From: Salinivirgaceae bacterium
GTDB taxonomy: Bacteria; Bacteroidota; Bacteroidia; Bacteroidales; SZUA-534
Length of the DNA stretch: 33,524 bases
Direction: 5' to 3'
Assembly: GCA_016342715.1 (NCBI GenBank)
Contig: JAEINW010000029.1
Coordinates: forward strand, 1 to 33,524
Shown here: in pieces, positions 24,477 through 31,859 of the stretch
Numbering within the stretch: the first letter of the stretch is position 1
Layout: every line of letters starts with the position of its first letter
The notes under the pieces: model-generated
What the model was told of the DNA's origin: nothing
Seen by the model: the letters and a program-made list of their open reading frames with translations, nothing else
Database searches by the model: none
Made by a program: the position numbers and the translations under genes

Positions 24477-26891
24477 ATGAATCTATTAGATATTATATTA
24501 TCACCCTTTCTGTTTATTATAAAGCAAACTTTTTTACTAAGTTACAATCTAACTGGAAATTATGGGATATCTATTATTCTATTAAGCTTCGCTATTTCTT
24601 TACTTCTATTACCTATTTTTATCTTAATTGAAAAAGCAAAAAAGAAGGATGATACAGTAAAATTTAGAATGCAACCTTTGCTTGATGAAATAAAAAGGTG
24701 CTATAAAGGACAAGAAAGATATTATTACATTCGTACTCTAAACAGACAATTTAGTTATAGTCCACTTCGGGCTTTAATTCCCATTTTAAGTTTGCTATTA
24801 CAGATACCTTTCTTTATTGCAGCATATCAATTCCTAGAAAGCTACGAACCTTTAGCAGGTATTGGTTTCTGGTTTATTAAAGACCTCAATGCACCGGATG
24901 CCCTATTTGGTGCAATAAATATCTTACCAATAGCCATGACATTGGTAAATTTACTTACTGCATATTTTTATACCCGAAATGGAAACACTTCAGAACGAAA
25001 ACAAATGCTAGTTGTAGCAGGGATATTTCTCATTTTACTATTTAAATTACCTGCGGGTCTTGTTCTTTATTGGACCATGAATAACGTGTTCAGTTTCTTT
25101 AGATTATTTATTACCAATAGAGAAGTTTTCAAAAAGGAAAAAACTAGAAAAAATATTCTCTCAATTGATATTAAAATATATAAAACTCGAATGCTAGCAA
25201 TTCGTTCCAAAATAATTAAAACATTTGCTTTTTTATCACTTATCGCCATTTTAAGTCAATTAAATTGGGCCTTCCAACATAGTTTTTCTGATATTAGTTA
25301 CAGGGTATTTATTGCCATCACTGTAAGTTTTATAATAACATTATTTATTGCAATTCTATGTATTTTTCACAAAATAGAAACAATAAATTTTAGAAAAAAC
25401 AGTATAAAAGAATTACTTATAATAGTTTGGTTAGCATTTAAACCTACTTTCATTTTTATTCTTACACTTGCAATTCTTTCTCAAATTAACTGGGCTTTAA
25501 AATTTAATTTCGATGATATATATCTTCGAATACTATTATCTTTCATTGCAAGCATTTTCACTACACTAATTTGTGCTGCAATAGTATATTTATATCAAAA
25601 TAAAATATTTCCAGTAAATAATAAAGTAAAATATACCTTATCATCATTTGGTATTTTATTTAAAATTAGTTTTATTATACTACTTTCAATGGCCATAATA
25701 TCTCAAATTAATTGGTCTATTATTCATAATTTTAACAGTATTATCCTGCGAATATCAATTGCCTTTATTGGTAGCTGGATACTAATTATATTTATAGCAA
25801 ATACTATTCATGCTATTTTGAGAGATCAAAATATTACTGCAATTGATTTTAGAAATTACATAACAAAGCCTAACCAATCGTTATTTATAAATTCTATTTT
25901 TATTGCTGGCCTAACCTTAATTTTGCTTGTTTATAATACTTTAAATACAAACGCTAACCACTTCATATGCAAATTATTAATAGCACTGCTTATTGGAGGA
26001 ATTGGCAGTATATTATTGTCGCCTATTTCATATATACTAAAAAAATGGGGAGTTTCAATTGTAAATTTGAAGGTTCGTCATGAGGTTTTCTTTTCATTAT
26101 TTTTTTTAGGAATATATTTTCACCTTTCATCAAAACTATATTATAGTGAACCGAATATTAATCTAAGTATTTTCGGTTTATTTTCAATAATAATGACCCA
26201 GTTTATAGCTTTGGCATATTTTATACGTTCCCGAAAATATAGTAATAATTCAATCTATCACATTGTCTCTTTTTCATTAGTTTTATTATTCATTTTCCAA
26301 TTAATTAATTCTTGGGTTTACTTTAAAGGTTCAGAATTGAGTTTTAGTATTTTTAATACTGAATGGTTAATATCAAATAGTCAAATAACTGATATTTCAC
26401 TCTTAGGAATTCTTTTTTCAACATTTTTACTTCCATTTTACTTTAAAGAATCGAAACTACTAGTACCAAAAACAAAACCCAATTGGATAATATATGCTTT
26501 ATGTGTGTTTTATTTATCTGGATTTATATTCTTATGGAATCCTTTAACTATATATTCAACTTTTCCTGAAACTTTCGAATTTCCTGCAATTAAAATATTA
26601 AGGAATAACCTACCATTATTTATTTCAACCATAGCGATTTTATCTATTTTTTACTTGATTTTACCCAAAAAATTTAAAAGAATTTGGCTAATTACTATAC
26701 TAACTTTAACGGTTCTTTCTTTTATTCATAATTCAATAATTCCAATACATGTAGGTACTTTGCAAGAAAATAAATTTGTTGAACAAGATAACTTATCAGC
26801 TTCAATACTATTATATTTACTTGAAGGAATAGCTATGATAAGTTTTTTCCTGGGCATAAAAAATATACGAAACAAATTATTTTTGGTTTAG
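24477..26891 (+). CDS. Second YidC-like fusion paralogue, N-terminal part up to a frame break
   Basis: An 804-codon frame that parallels the preceding protein from its first residue: the 1-215 YidC-like domain is nearly identical in pattern (ISIILLSFAISLLLLPI, LPAGLVLYWTMNN), again with Ser41 at the groove-arginine position. Three copies plus a degenerate fourth of a membrane module carrying S-Q-x-N-W follow (residues about 244-522), where the first paralogue has one copy. After a shared membrane region the frame ends abruptly at ...KNIRNKLFLV, just where the first paralogue enters its last helix. Homology resumes at once in the -1 frame. The real gene therefore most likely spans 24477-28165 (1229 residues if one base is restored). 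Confidence 0.75.
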   Translation: MNLLDIILSPFLFIIKQTFLLSYNLTGNYGISIILLSFAISLLLLPIFILIEKAKKKDDTVKFRMQPLLDEIKRCYKGQERYYYIRTLNRQFSYSPLRALIPILSLLLQIPFFIAAYQFLESYEPLAGIGFWFIKDLNAPDALFGAINILPIAMTLVNLLTAYFYTRNGNTSERKQMLVVAGIFLILLFKLPAGLVLYWTMNNVFSFFRLFITNREVFKKEKTRKNILSIDIKIYKTRMLAIRSKIIKTFAFLSLIAILSQLNWAFQHSFSDISYRVFIAITVSFIITLFIAILCIFHKIETINFRKNSIKELLIIVWLAFKPTFIFILTLAILSQINWALKFNFDDIYLRILLSFIASIFTTLICAAIVYLYQNKIFPVNNKVKYTLSSFGILFKISFIILLSMAIISQINWSIIHNFNSIILRISIAFIGSWILIIFIANTIHAILRDQNITAIDFRNYITKPNQSLFINSIFIAGLTLILLVYNTLNTNANHFICKLLIALLIGGIGSILLSPISYILKKWGVSIVNLKVRHEVFFSLFFLGIYFHLSSKLYYSEPNINLSIFGLFSIIMTQFIALAYFIRSRKYSNNSIYHIVSFSLVLLFIFQLINSWVYFKGSELSFSIFNTEWLISNSQITDISLLGILFSTFLLPFYFKESKLLVPKTKPNWIIYALCVFYLSGFIFLWNPLTIYSTFPETFEFPAIKILRNNLPLFISTIAILSIFYLILPKKFKRIWLITILTLTVLSFIHNSIIPIHVGTLQENKFVEQDNLSASILLYLLEGIAMISFFLGIKNIRNKLFLV
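25206..26042 (+). repeat. Tandem protein-level repeat of a roughly 75-residue membrane module
   Basis: The N of the S-Q-(L/I)-N-W motif falls at residues 263, 338 and 412, and a degenerate counterpart (LVYNT) at 487: spacings of 75, 74 and 75 residues, or about 225 bases. Each unit has a helix ending in the motif, a short N-F-x-x-I-x-x-R-I link and a second helix. DNA copies are diverged, so this is an old in-frame expansion. Confidence 0.75.
26858..26864 (+). other. Frame-break point: A-AAA-AAT in -1 slippery phase
   Basis: The reading frame of the N-terminal part is ATA AAA AAT, so the seven bases A AAA AAT have the X-XXY-YYZ phase of a -1 frameshift site. A -1 slip gives ...IKKYTKQIIFGLVLLN, which continues the homology to the first paralogue; the zero frame stops at TAG 26889-26891. 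No Shine-Dalgarno-like stimulator upstream or strong stem-loop downstream is evident, so a lost A in the A6 run or an assembly error is at least as likely as programmed recoding. Confidence 0.6.
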
Positions 26892-27040
26892 TACTATTAA
26901 ATATAATTCTTATTGCAACAAGTTTATATGAATCAATAAATACTGGAACTTTCTTAAAAAAGGCCAAAATTTCAACTGATATACCAAACTCCATTTCATT
27001 TTCAAAAGACAAAGAAAACATTGTTTTTATTATTTCGGAC

Positions 27041-28165
27041 ATGTTTCACGGATATTCAATGAATGATATTATTAAAGAAAAGCCAGAAATAAAAAATGAA
27101 TTGAATGGCTTTGTCTGGTATCCTAATACTCTGTCGGTTTCAACTATAACAAGCTCTTCTATATCTGCTATTCTTGGAGGACACAATTACACACCTGACA
27201 AATTAAATTTAGACTCAACCAGAACAATTAGAGAAAAAATTACAGAAGTAACCGAGAATTTTAAAAACAAAATTCAAGATAAAGGATATCATTTTACTAG
27301 TACTTCTATGATTTATTCCACAATTGATAAAAATTTATATGATACTTACCTTCCCAAATGGCATAAAAACTGGGATCAGTGGAATAAAAAATTAAACATT
27401 GGATATTCATCGGAAATTGGGTACAAAATACTTTGGGAAAATGCACTATTTTATAGCGCTCCTCTATTTGTTAAGGCTAAAATATATAATAAAGGAAATT
27501 GGTTTCATGGCAACATACCAATAAACGATAATACAAATAAAGCAAAGCCATATAATTTTTTACGATTATTACCTTTAATTTCAAACACTAATAATGATAA
27601 ACCCAATTTTATATATATCCATTCCATGGCATCTCATCACCCATGGGATTTAATTGATGATAAAGGTAATATGCATTCTAATGTTTCTCCTTATGAAAAC
27701 AATAAGTGGGTACTTAATACCTTAATTAAATGGATTGATTGGATGAAAGAAAATGATGTTTACGATAATACCAAAATTGTGATTTTGTCAGATCATGGAC
27801 CACACTGGAGTTTTCATGAAGGAGGAATAGATATTGATGTACCACTAATAAAAAACTCATCATTAAAAATTTGGGAAGGCTTAGCCTTATGCATGAATCC
27901 TTTAATGCTTGTAAAAGATTTTAATTCATTGGATACACTTAAACTTGATTGGCGGTTTATGAGTAACGCTGATGCATATGGAATTGTATTTAATGAAAAT
28001 GACATAACAAAAAAACCACCAATAAAAGACAGAATTCTAATTTCAACTCATCCTAAATGGGTTACAAAAATTGGAGAAGAATATAAATTTCAAGTTTTAT
28101 ATTCGTACTCAGTAAAAAATAATTATTTTGATATGAATAATTGGACCCCAATATTTGAAAAATAA
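27041..28165 (+). CDS. Second YidC-like fusion paralogue, C-terminal transferase domain after the frame break
   Basis: This 374-codon frame aligns with the periplasmic alkaline-phosphatase-superfamily domain of the first paralogue: W-Y-P-N-T-L-S-V-S, then TITSSSISAILGG for the nucleophile loop, ASHHPWD for the substrate/metal histidine, LSDHGPHWS for the metal Asp-His pair, and the shared MSNADA near the end. Same-frame homology reaches back to about 26861 without a start codon. The metal aspartate codon (27038-27040) is immediately upstream of this ATG, so a protein begun at 27041 would lack it. It is therefore the tail of the preceding frame, not a separate gene. All later catalytic positions look intact, which argues for a recent break or a recoded gene. 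Confidence 0.75.
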   Translation: MFHGYSMNDIIKEKPEIKNELNGFVWYPNTLSVSTITSSSISAILGGHNYTPDKLNLDSTRTIREKITEVTENFKNKIQDKGYHFTSTSMIYSTIDKNLYDTYLPKWHKNWDQWNKKLNIGYSSEIGYKILWENALFYSAPLFVKAKIYNKGNWFHGNIPINDNTNKAKPYNFLRLLPLISNTNNDKPNFIYIHSMASHHPWDLIDDKGNMHSNVSPYENNKWVLNTLIKWIDWMKENDVYDNTKIVILSDHGPHWSFHEGGIDIDVPLIKNSSLKIWEGLALCMNPLMLVKDFNSLDTLKLDWRFMSNADAYGIVFNENDITKKPPIKDRILISTHPKWVTKIGEEYKFQVLYSYSVKNNYFDMNNWTPIFEK

Positions 28166-28199
28166 AAGGAATGTCTGAAAACAGACATTCCTTTTATTT
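28160..28199. terminator. Strong intrinsic terminator closing the phosphonate/glycan block
   Basis: A perfect 18-base stem (28160-28177 with 28182-28199) and an AAAA loop; the GC-containing core is GGAATGTCTG/CAGACATTCC and the 3' arm ends in CTTTTATTT. It overlaps the stop codon of the last gene. Both arms end in A/T runs, so it could act in both directions. Confidence 0.88.
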
Positions 28200-28225
28200 A
28201 CGTTTTATAACATCAGACTTCCTGA

Positions 28226-28426
28226 CCCTCAATTTCCAACTACTTGAAAATTAGACCCGTAAAAAAGATAAAATAAAATTTGAGGGAAAATAGAATTGTA
28301 GAAGGTCAGTAGATAAGTTCATATATACAGACGCAGCAATTATACGGGCTTATTATATGTGCAAATGCTGTCAGGAGCTACGCACGCTGACAGATTTGAC
28401 CTGACAACGTACGAAGGTCTTGTCAG
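28226..28426. repeat. Inverted-repeat cluster including two matched REP-like hairpins
   Basis: The spacer 28200-28633 has no clear gene. It contains CCCTCAATTT (28226-28235) facing AAATTTGAGGG (28276-28286), then two consecutive hairpins of the same design: CTGTCAG/CTGACAG (28368-28374 and 28387-28393) and CTGACAA/TTGTCAG (28401-28407 and 28420-28426), each with a 12-base loop containing a TACG core. Two related stems in tandem resemble a REP doublet. Confidence 0.55.
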
Positions 28427-28451
28427 CGTCTCTCTCACGAAATGAAACTAA

Positions 28452-28490
28452 GTAGTTAACTACAGCCTCTATAAAATTGTTCTAATTTTG
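28452..28490 (+). promoter_or_regulatory. Palindrome plus -7-like box of unknown target
   Basis: GTAGTTAACTAC (28452-28463) is a perfect 12-base palindrome. TAATTTTG, a TAnnTTTG match, follows at 28483-28490. Downstream lies only a 22-codon open frame (ATG 28505 to TAA 28573) with no homologue I recognise. No -33 element is seen, so this may be chance or a remnant. Confidence 0.25.
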
Positions 28491-28633
28491 CATAAAAAAA
28501 ACAGATGCCACAAGATTTATTTCCAATTTTCCCTGACTTTGCTTTTATGAAAAAAAACCTTTTAATGCCTTAAAATTATTATTATAGTTTTTTCCCTTAC
28601 ATTAAAAAAAAACTGTTAAAATCAAATAAATAA

Positions 28634-30295
28634 TCAAATCCGAGCTCTTTTAATAAAACCAGGTTTTCTAAGTCTCAAAGGTTCTAATTCTAAAGTTCCT
28701 AACGTACCTTCAAATTTTGCATTGTCAAATTTATTTAATTTGAAGTTAAATATATAATTATCACTTTCTATTTTATCAGTCTTTTTATCAATGCGTTCCA
28801 TCAAAAATGGAACGAAAGAAATATCATGGTATTCCAATTTTTCATTTTTTAAGGAATCCATTGAATATTTATATCCATTAATTTGCTGATAAGTTGTGTC
28901 TAACTCCATTTTTTCGCAAGACATACCCGGTGCGGAATAACAAAAATAAATTAATTTATCATTACTGTACAACGAGAAATTTCCATTTTCATCAGTAAAG
29001 GTATTTAATCCTATTTTAAACCATTTTGTCCATCCTCTAATTACCGCACCTTCTATTGGTTCGCCAGTTTTTTTATTAATAATTTTTCCACACAGCTTTA
29101 TATTATCGTAGCCAAGCATATTATAATAATTTATTGGCTTTTCGTTATTTGTTTTTGATTTTACATAATTTAGTTTTTGTAATACTTTGCCAGCTGGTTT
29201 TATTGTACCAATAATTGTATGTAGACTATCTTTTGTAATTGTTTTTCCATCAAGATTTAACATACTTGTATAATCATGTTCAAAACCTCCCCATCTAACT
29301 TCTTGAAATCCCCACCATCCGTATCCGCATCCACCTAAATCAATTACTTTTTTATAGCTTTCAACCAAAAACTGTCTCTGTTCCTCATAAAATACTGAGT
29401 CATTATCTGCAGGTAACGATGTTTCTCCTATCATCCAAGGTTTTCCCACATAATTTGCATACCAATACATTTCACTAGGAATTCTTAATGGATGATATGT
29501 ATGAAATTGTACAAAATCAACCGGTAAAATACTTGGATCCCATTCAAAAACTTCAATTGGTTCAGAAAAACCAATAGTAAATAATTGATTTGGAGCATAT
29601 TTATCCATCATAATTTTCCATCTACTTACAATTTTAAAAGCATCTTTTTTATCTCTACTTCTATTCTTTAAATGTGAGTTATCAAAATATAATGGTTCAT
29701 TCATAAAATCGTAGGCAAAAACAACTGGTGAATCTTTAAACTTTTGCAATAGCAACTTTGTAAATACCTCAGCTTTAGGGACCATTGGTGCTTTAATTAA
29801 CAACATAATTCGAATATTTAATTCCTCCGAAATATCAAAAATTAATTGAAGAGCTTCAAAATACTTTTCGCTATATTCTATTGCATCAAACCATTTTGTT
29901 TTATTATCGTCGATATAAGATTTAAATATTATGCTATTATTTTCAATATCAATTCCAAAATTACTATCTGTACATAGCCTTATTGTATTAAAACCCATTT
30001 CTTTTATTAGCTTAAAATGACCTAATATTTGATTTTGAATTTCACTTATTGAATGTTTTTCATGTATTTTCGGAATTTCATAGTCACGAAAAGGAGCAAT
30101 AATAAAACTACTATCTTCCATAAATATATTAGTAGAATAATTTATCATTTTTGGAAAAAAATCATTTCCCTTATGCTTAAAAACATTCCCCTCAAGATAA
30201 ATAAAATCAGTTTCTTCAATTGGTTTATTAGGCTGGTTACAACTTGCAAATAAAATAATACCAATTAGTAGATAAGATATATATATATATTTCAT
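28634..30295 (-). CDS. GH5-like glycoside hydrolase lipoprotein
   Basis: A 553-residue lipoprotein: signal peptide with lipobox FASC and C19 as the acylated residue, so probably outer-membrane associated. Residues about 35-375 form a GH5/GH-A TIM barrel with the acid/base glutamate E200 (YDFMNEP), an aromatic/histidine cluster (FHTYHP, 264-269) and the nucleophile glutamate E291 (MIGETS). Residues about 400-475 are a carboxypeptidase-regulatory-like beta-sandwich (GKIINKKTGEPIEGAVIRG), followed by a beta-rich tail. Its linkage specificity cannot be read. It is the last gene after an MBOAT/SGNH pair on the same strand (56-base gap), so it may trim or remodel the glycan acylated by those proteins. 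Codons 3-6 sit on an (AT)7 run. Confidence 0.82.
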   Translation of the reverse strand: MKYIYISYLLIGIILFASCNQPNKPIEETDFIYLEGNVFKHKGNDFFPKMINYSTNIFMEDSSFIIAPFRDYEIPKIHEKHSISEIQNQILGHFKLIKEMGFNTIRLCTDSNFGIDIENNSIIFKSYIDDNKTKWFDAIEYSEKYFEALQLIFDISEELNIRIMLLIKAPMVPKAEVFTKLLLQKFKDSPVVFAYDFMNEPLYFDNSHLKNRSRDKKDAFKIVSRWKIMMDKYAPNQLFTIGFSEPIEVFEWDPSILPVDFVQFHTYHPLRIPSEMYWYANYVGKPWMIGETSLPADNDSVFYEEQRQFLVESYKKVIDLGGCGYGWWGFQEVRWGGFEHDYTSMLNLDGKTITKDSLHTIIGTIKPAGKVLQKLNYVKSKTNNEKPINYYNMLGYDNIKLCGKIINKKTGEPIEGAVIRGWTKWFKIGLNTFTDENGNFSLYSNDKLIYFCYSAPGMSCEKMELDTTYQQINGYKYSMDSLKNEKLEYHDISFVPFLMERIDKKTDKIESDNYIFNFKLNKFDNAKFEGTLGTLELEPLRLRKPGFIKRARI

Positions 30296-30351
30296 TATAA
30301 TTTTTTTTTCATATTTATTTATTTCCTTAGAATAAATTGGTGAACAATAAA

Positions 30352-31854
30352 CTAATTAAAATCAATGCGTAAATCGTCCACATATATCTCTTTTTTAGTG
30401 GGATTATAAATGTATATTTTAATTAAATCTGCATTTTTTTTATCTCTAGGAATCTTAAAATTGTATTCAATTTTTTTCCATTCGTTTTCCAGGGAACATA
30501 AATCCTTTATAAAAACCCCACCCCAATAATTATCGATAAATTCACCTTTTACTTCGCACACCAATTTTGCTTCTTCATTTTTAGCTTTCTGGTAAATATA
30601 TGCTTTCACTGATATTGTATTAAATAATGAATCTGGTATGCTTTTAACTGAATGTTCCAGAGTTAAACTAAAATCATTGCCCATTCCTGTTTTTGAGGAA
30701 TGGTTTCCAGAAAATGATTTTTCACTTGAAATCGTATTCATTTGTCCCCAATTTTCAGAAATCTCACAATCGTGGAAAAAATGTGTTTTTAATTTTAATT
30801 TCTCATATTCAACTTTAACATATTGCTTTGGGTAAAATTTCATTATTGAATCTGCTACATTTTTTGCAATTTTCTTTCTACCTTCTTCATTGTAATGTTC
30901 GGTAGTCCAGTCCTGATCAATAAATAATTCATTTCTAATATTATTTAAATTATCAACAACAATGACACCCTTACTTGAATATTTATCAACTAATAGTTTT
31001 TTATTCTGTTTAATTATATCAACAAGTTCACTGCCAACCAAATTCTGAGCCTTTTCTAAATTTTCAGCCAATAAATTAAAAACTAAATTCCAGTTTCGTT
31101 CTTTTGATAATTCAACTATTTCATCAAAATCTAATATTCGTTGATTAGTTGTTGTATCAATCTGAAAAGCGTATGTCTTAATATAGTGACAGGCTAATTC
31201 TGTTGCATTATAATCCATTATTCCATTTTCATTCACTACTCCTGCCTGCGCCATTGCATTATCCCATTCAATTACATTTTGGTAATGTAAATGATCAGGT
31301 AAAATAAGTGGGTCATTTTTCCACTTCCTTTTAAACTGCCTCTCTCTTTCCTTATTGTCTTTAATATCATAGCCTTTAAATGCTAAAACAAATCTATTAA
31401 AAAAGGCAGGTCGCGATTTCAGTAATACAATGCTTTTCTGTAAAGGAGTCTCTAAATCAGAATAAATCCAATTTGCGTTAAATGATCGAAGATTTAAGGT
31501 AACAATAACTGTTTTGACATTTGATGTTAAAGGAATTTGTTTTAACAATTCTTTATATATTCCTGAATGTAAGGCTCCTTTAGATATTGTTCCTAATTTT
31601 TTTTCTGGATAATATTCAGCAATAAACTCACTGATCGGTCGCTTATCATTATCATCTGACCTAAACGAAAAATTTGAAGATTCACCAATATATATTATAT
31701 CAGAACTATCTTGAACAGCTCTAACAAGGTTAATTATATTGGAATGCTTTTGCAAATCATCTTCGAAAAACCATAATTTATAAATTATCCCAGTTGATAT
31801 AACAAGTACACAAAACAGAATTAATTTTAAAAATACTTTTGTAATTGGGTTCAT
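30352..31854 (-). CDS. SGNH-fold acyltransferase partner with C-terminal jelly-roll domain
   Basis: With the ATG at 31854 this is a 500-residue protein; a longer frame from 31944 would overlap the MBOAT gene by 83 bases, whereas this start leaves a 5-base gap and puts a normal membrane anchor (about residues 8-27) at the N-terminus. An SGNH-like domain follows, with IYIGESSNFS near 55-63 (nucleophile S59 or S60) and the late D-W-T-T-E-H-Y-N-E-E-G block (H320). Residues about 370-500 look like a beta-sandwich of CBM type, ending in IYVDDLRIDFN. By context it accepts acyl groups from the upstream MBOAT protein and modifies a periplasmic or surface glycan. It is not obviously the same subfamily as the AlgJ-like protein at 15029. 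Confidence 0.72.
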   Translation of the reverse strand: MNPITKVFLKLILFCVLVISTGIIYKLWFFEDDLQKHSNIINLVRAVQDSSDIIYIGESSNFSFRSDDNDKRPISEFIAEYYPEKKLGTISKGALHSGIYKELLKQIPLTSNVKTVIVTLNLRSFNANWIYSDLETPLQKSIVLLKSRPAFFNRFVLAFKGYDIKDNKERERQFKRKWKNDPLILPDHLHYQNVIEWDNAMAQAGVVNENGIMDYNATELACHYIKTYAFQIDTTTNQRILDFDEIVELSKERNWNLVFNLLAENLEKAQNLVGSELVDIIKQNKKLLVDKYSSKGVIVVDNLNNIRNELFIDQDWTTEHYNEEGRKKIAKNVADSIMKFYPKQYVKVEYEKLKLKTHFFHDCEISENWGQMNTISSEKSFSGNHSSKTGMGNDFSLTLEHSVKSIPDSLFNTISVKAYIYQKAKNEEAKLVCEVKGEFIDNYWGGVFIKDLCSLENEWKKIEYNFKIPRDKKNADLIKIYIYNPTKKEIYVDDLRIDFN

Positions 31855-31859
31855 ATGTA

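Noticed and set aside
27041-28165. C-terminal transferase domain as an independent gene
   Set aside because: An ATG here would begin after the first beta strand and just after the metal aspartate; same-frame homology extends upstream with no start codon.
28578-28614. AGTTTTTT/AAAAAACT inverted repeat as a terminator of the GH5-like gene
   Set aside because: The arms are almost pure A/T and there is no T run on the correct side for the minus strand.
30277-30290. (AT)7 run in codons 3-6 of the GH5-like lipoprotein gene
   Set aside because: Slippage would break the frame, so contingency switching was considered, but seven units in an AT-rich gene are short and it is a plausible signal-peptide coding stretch.
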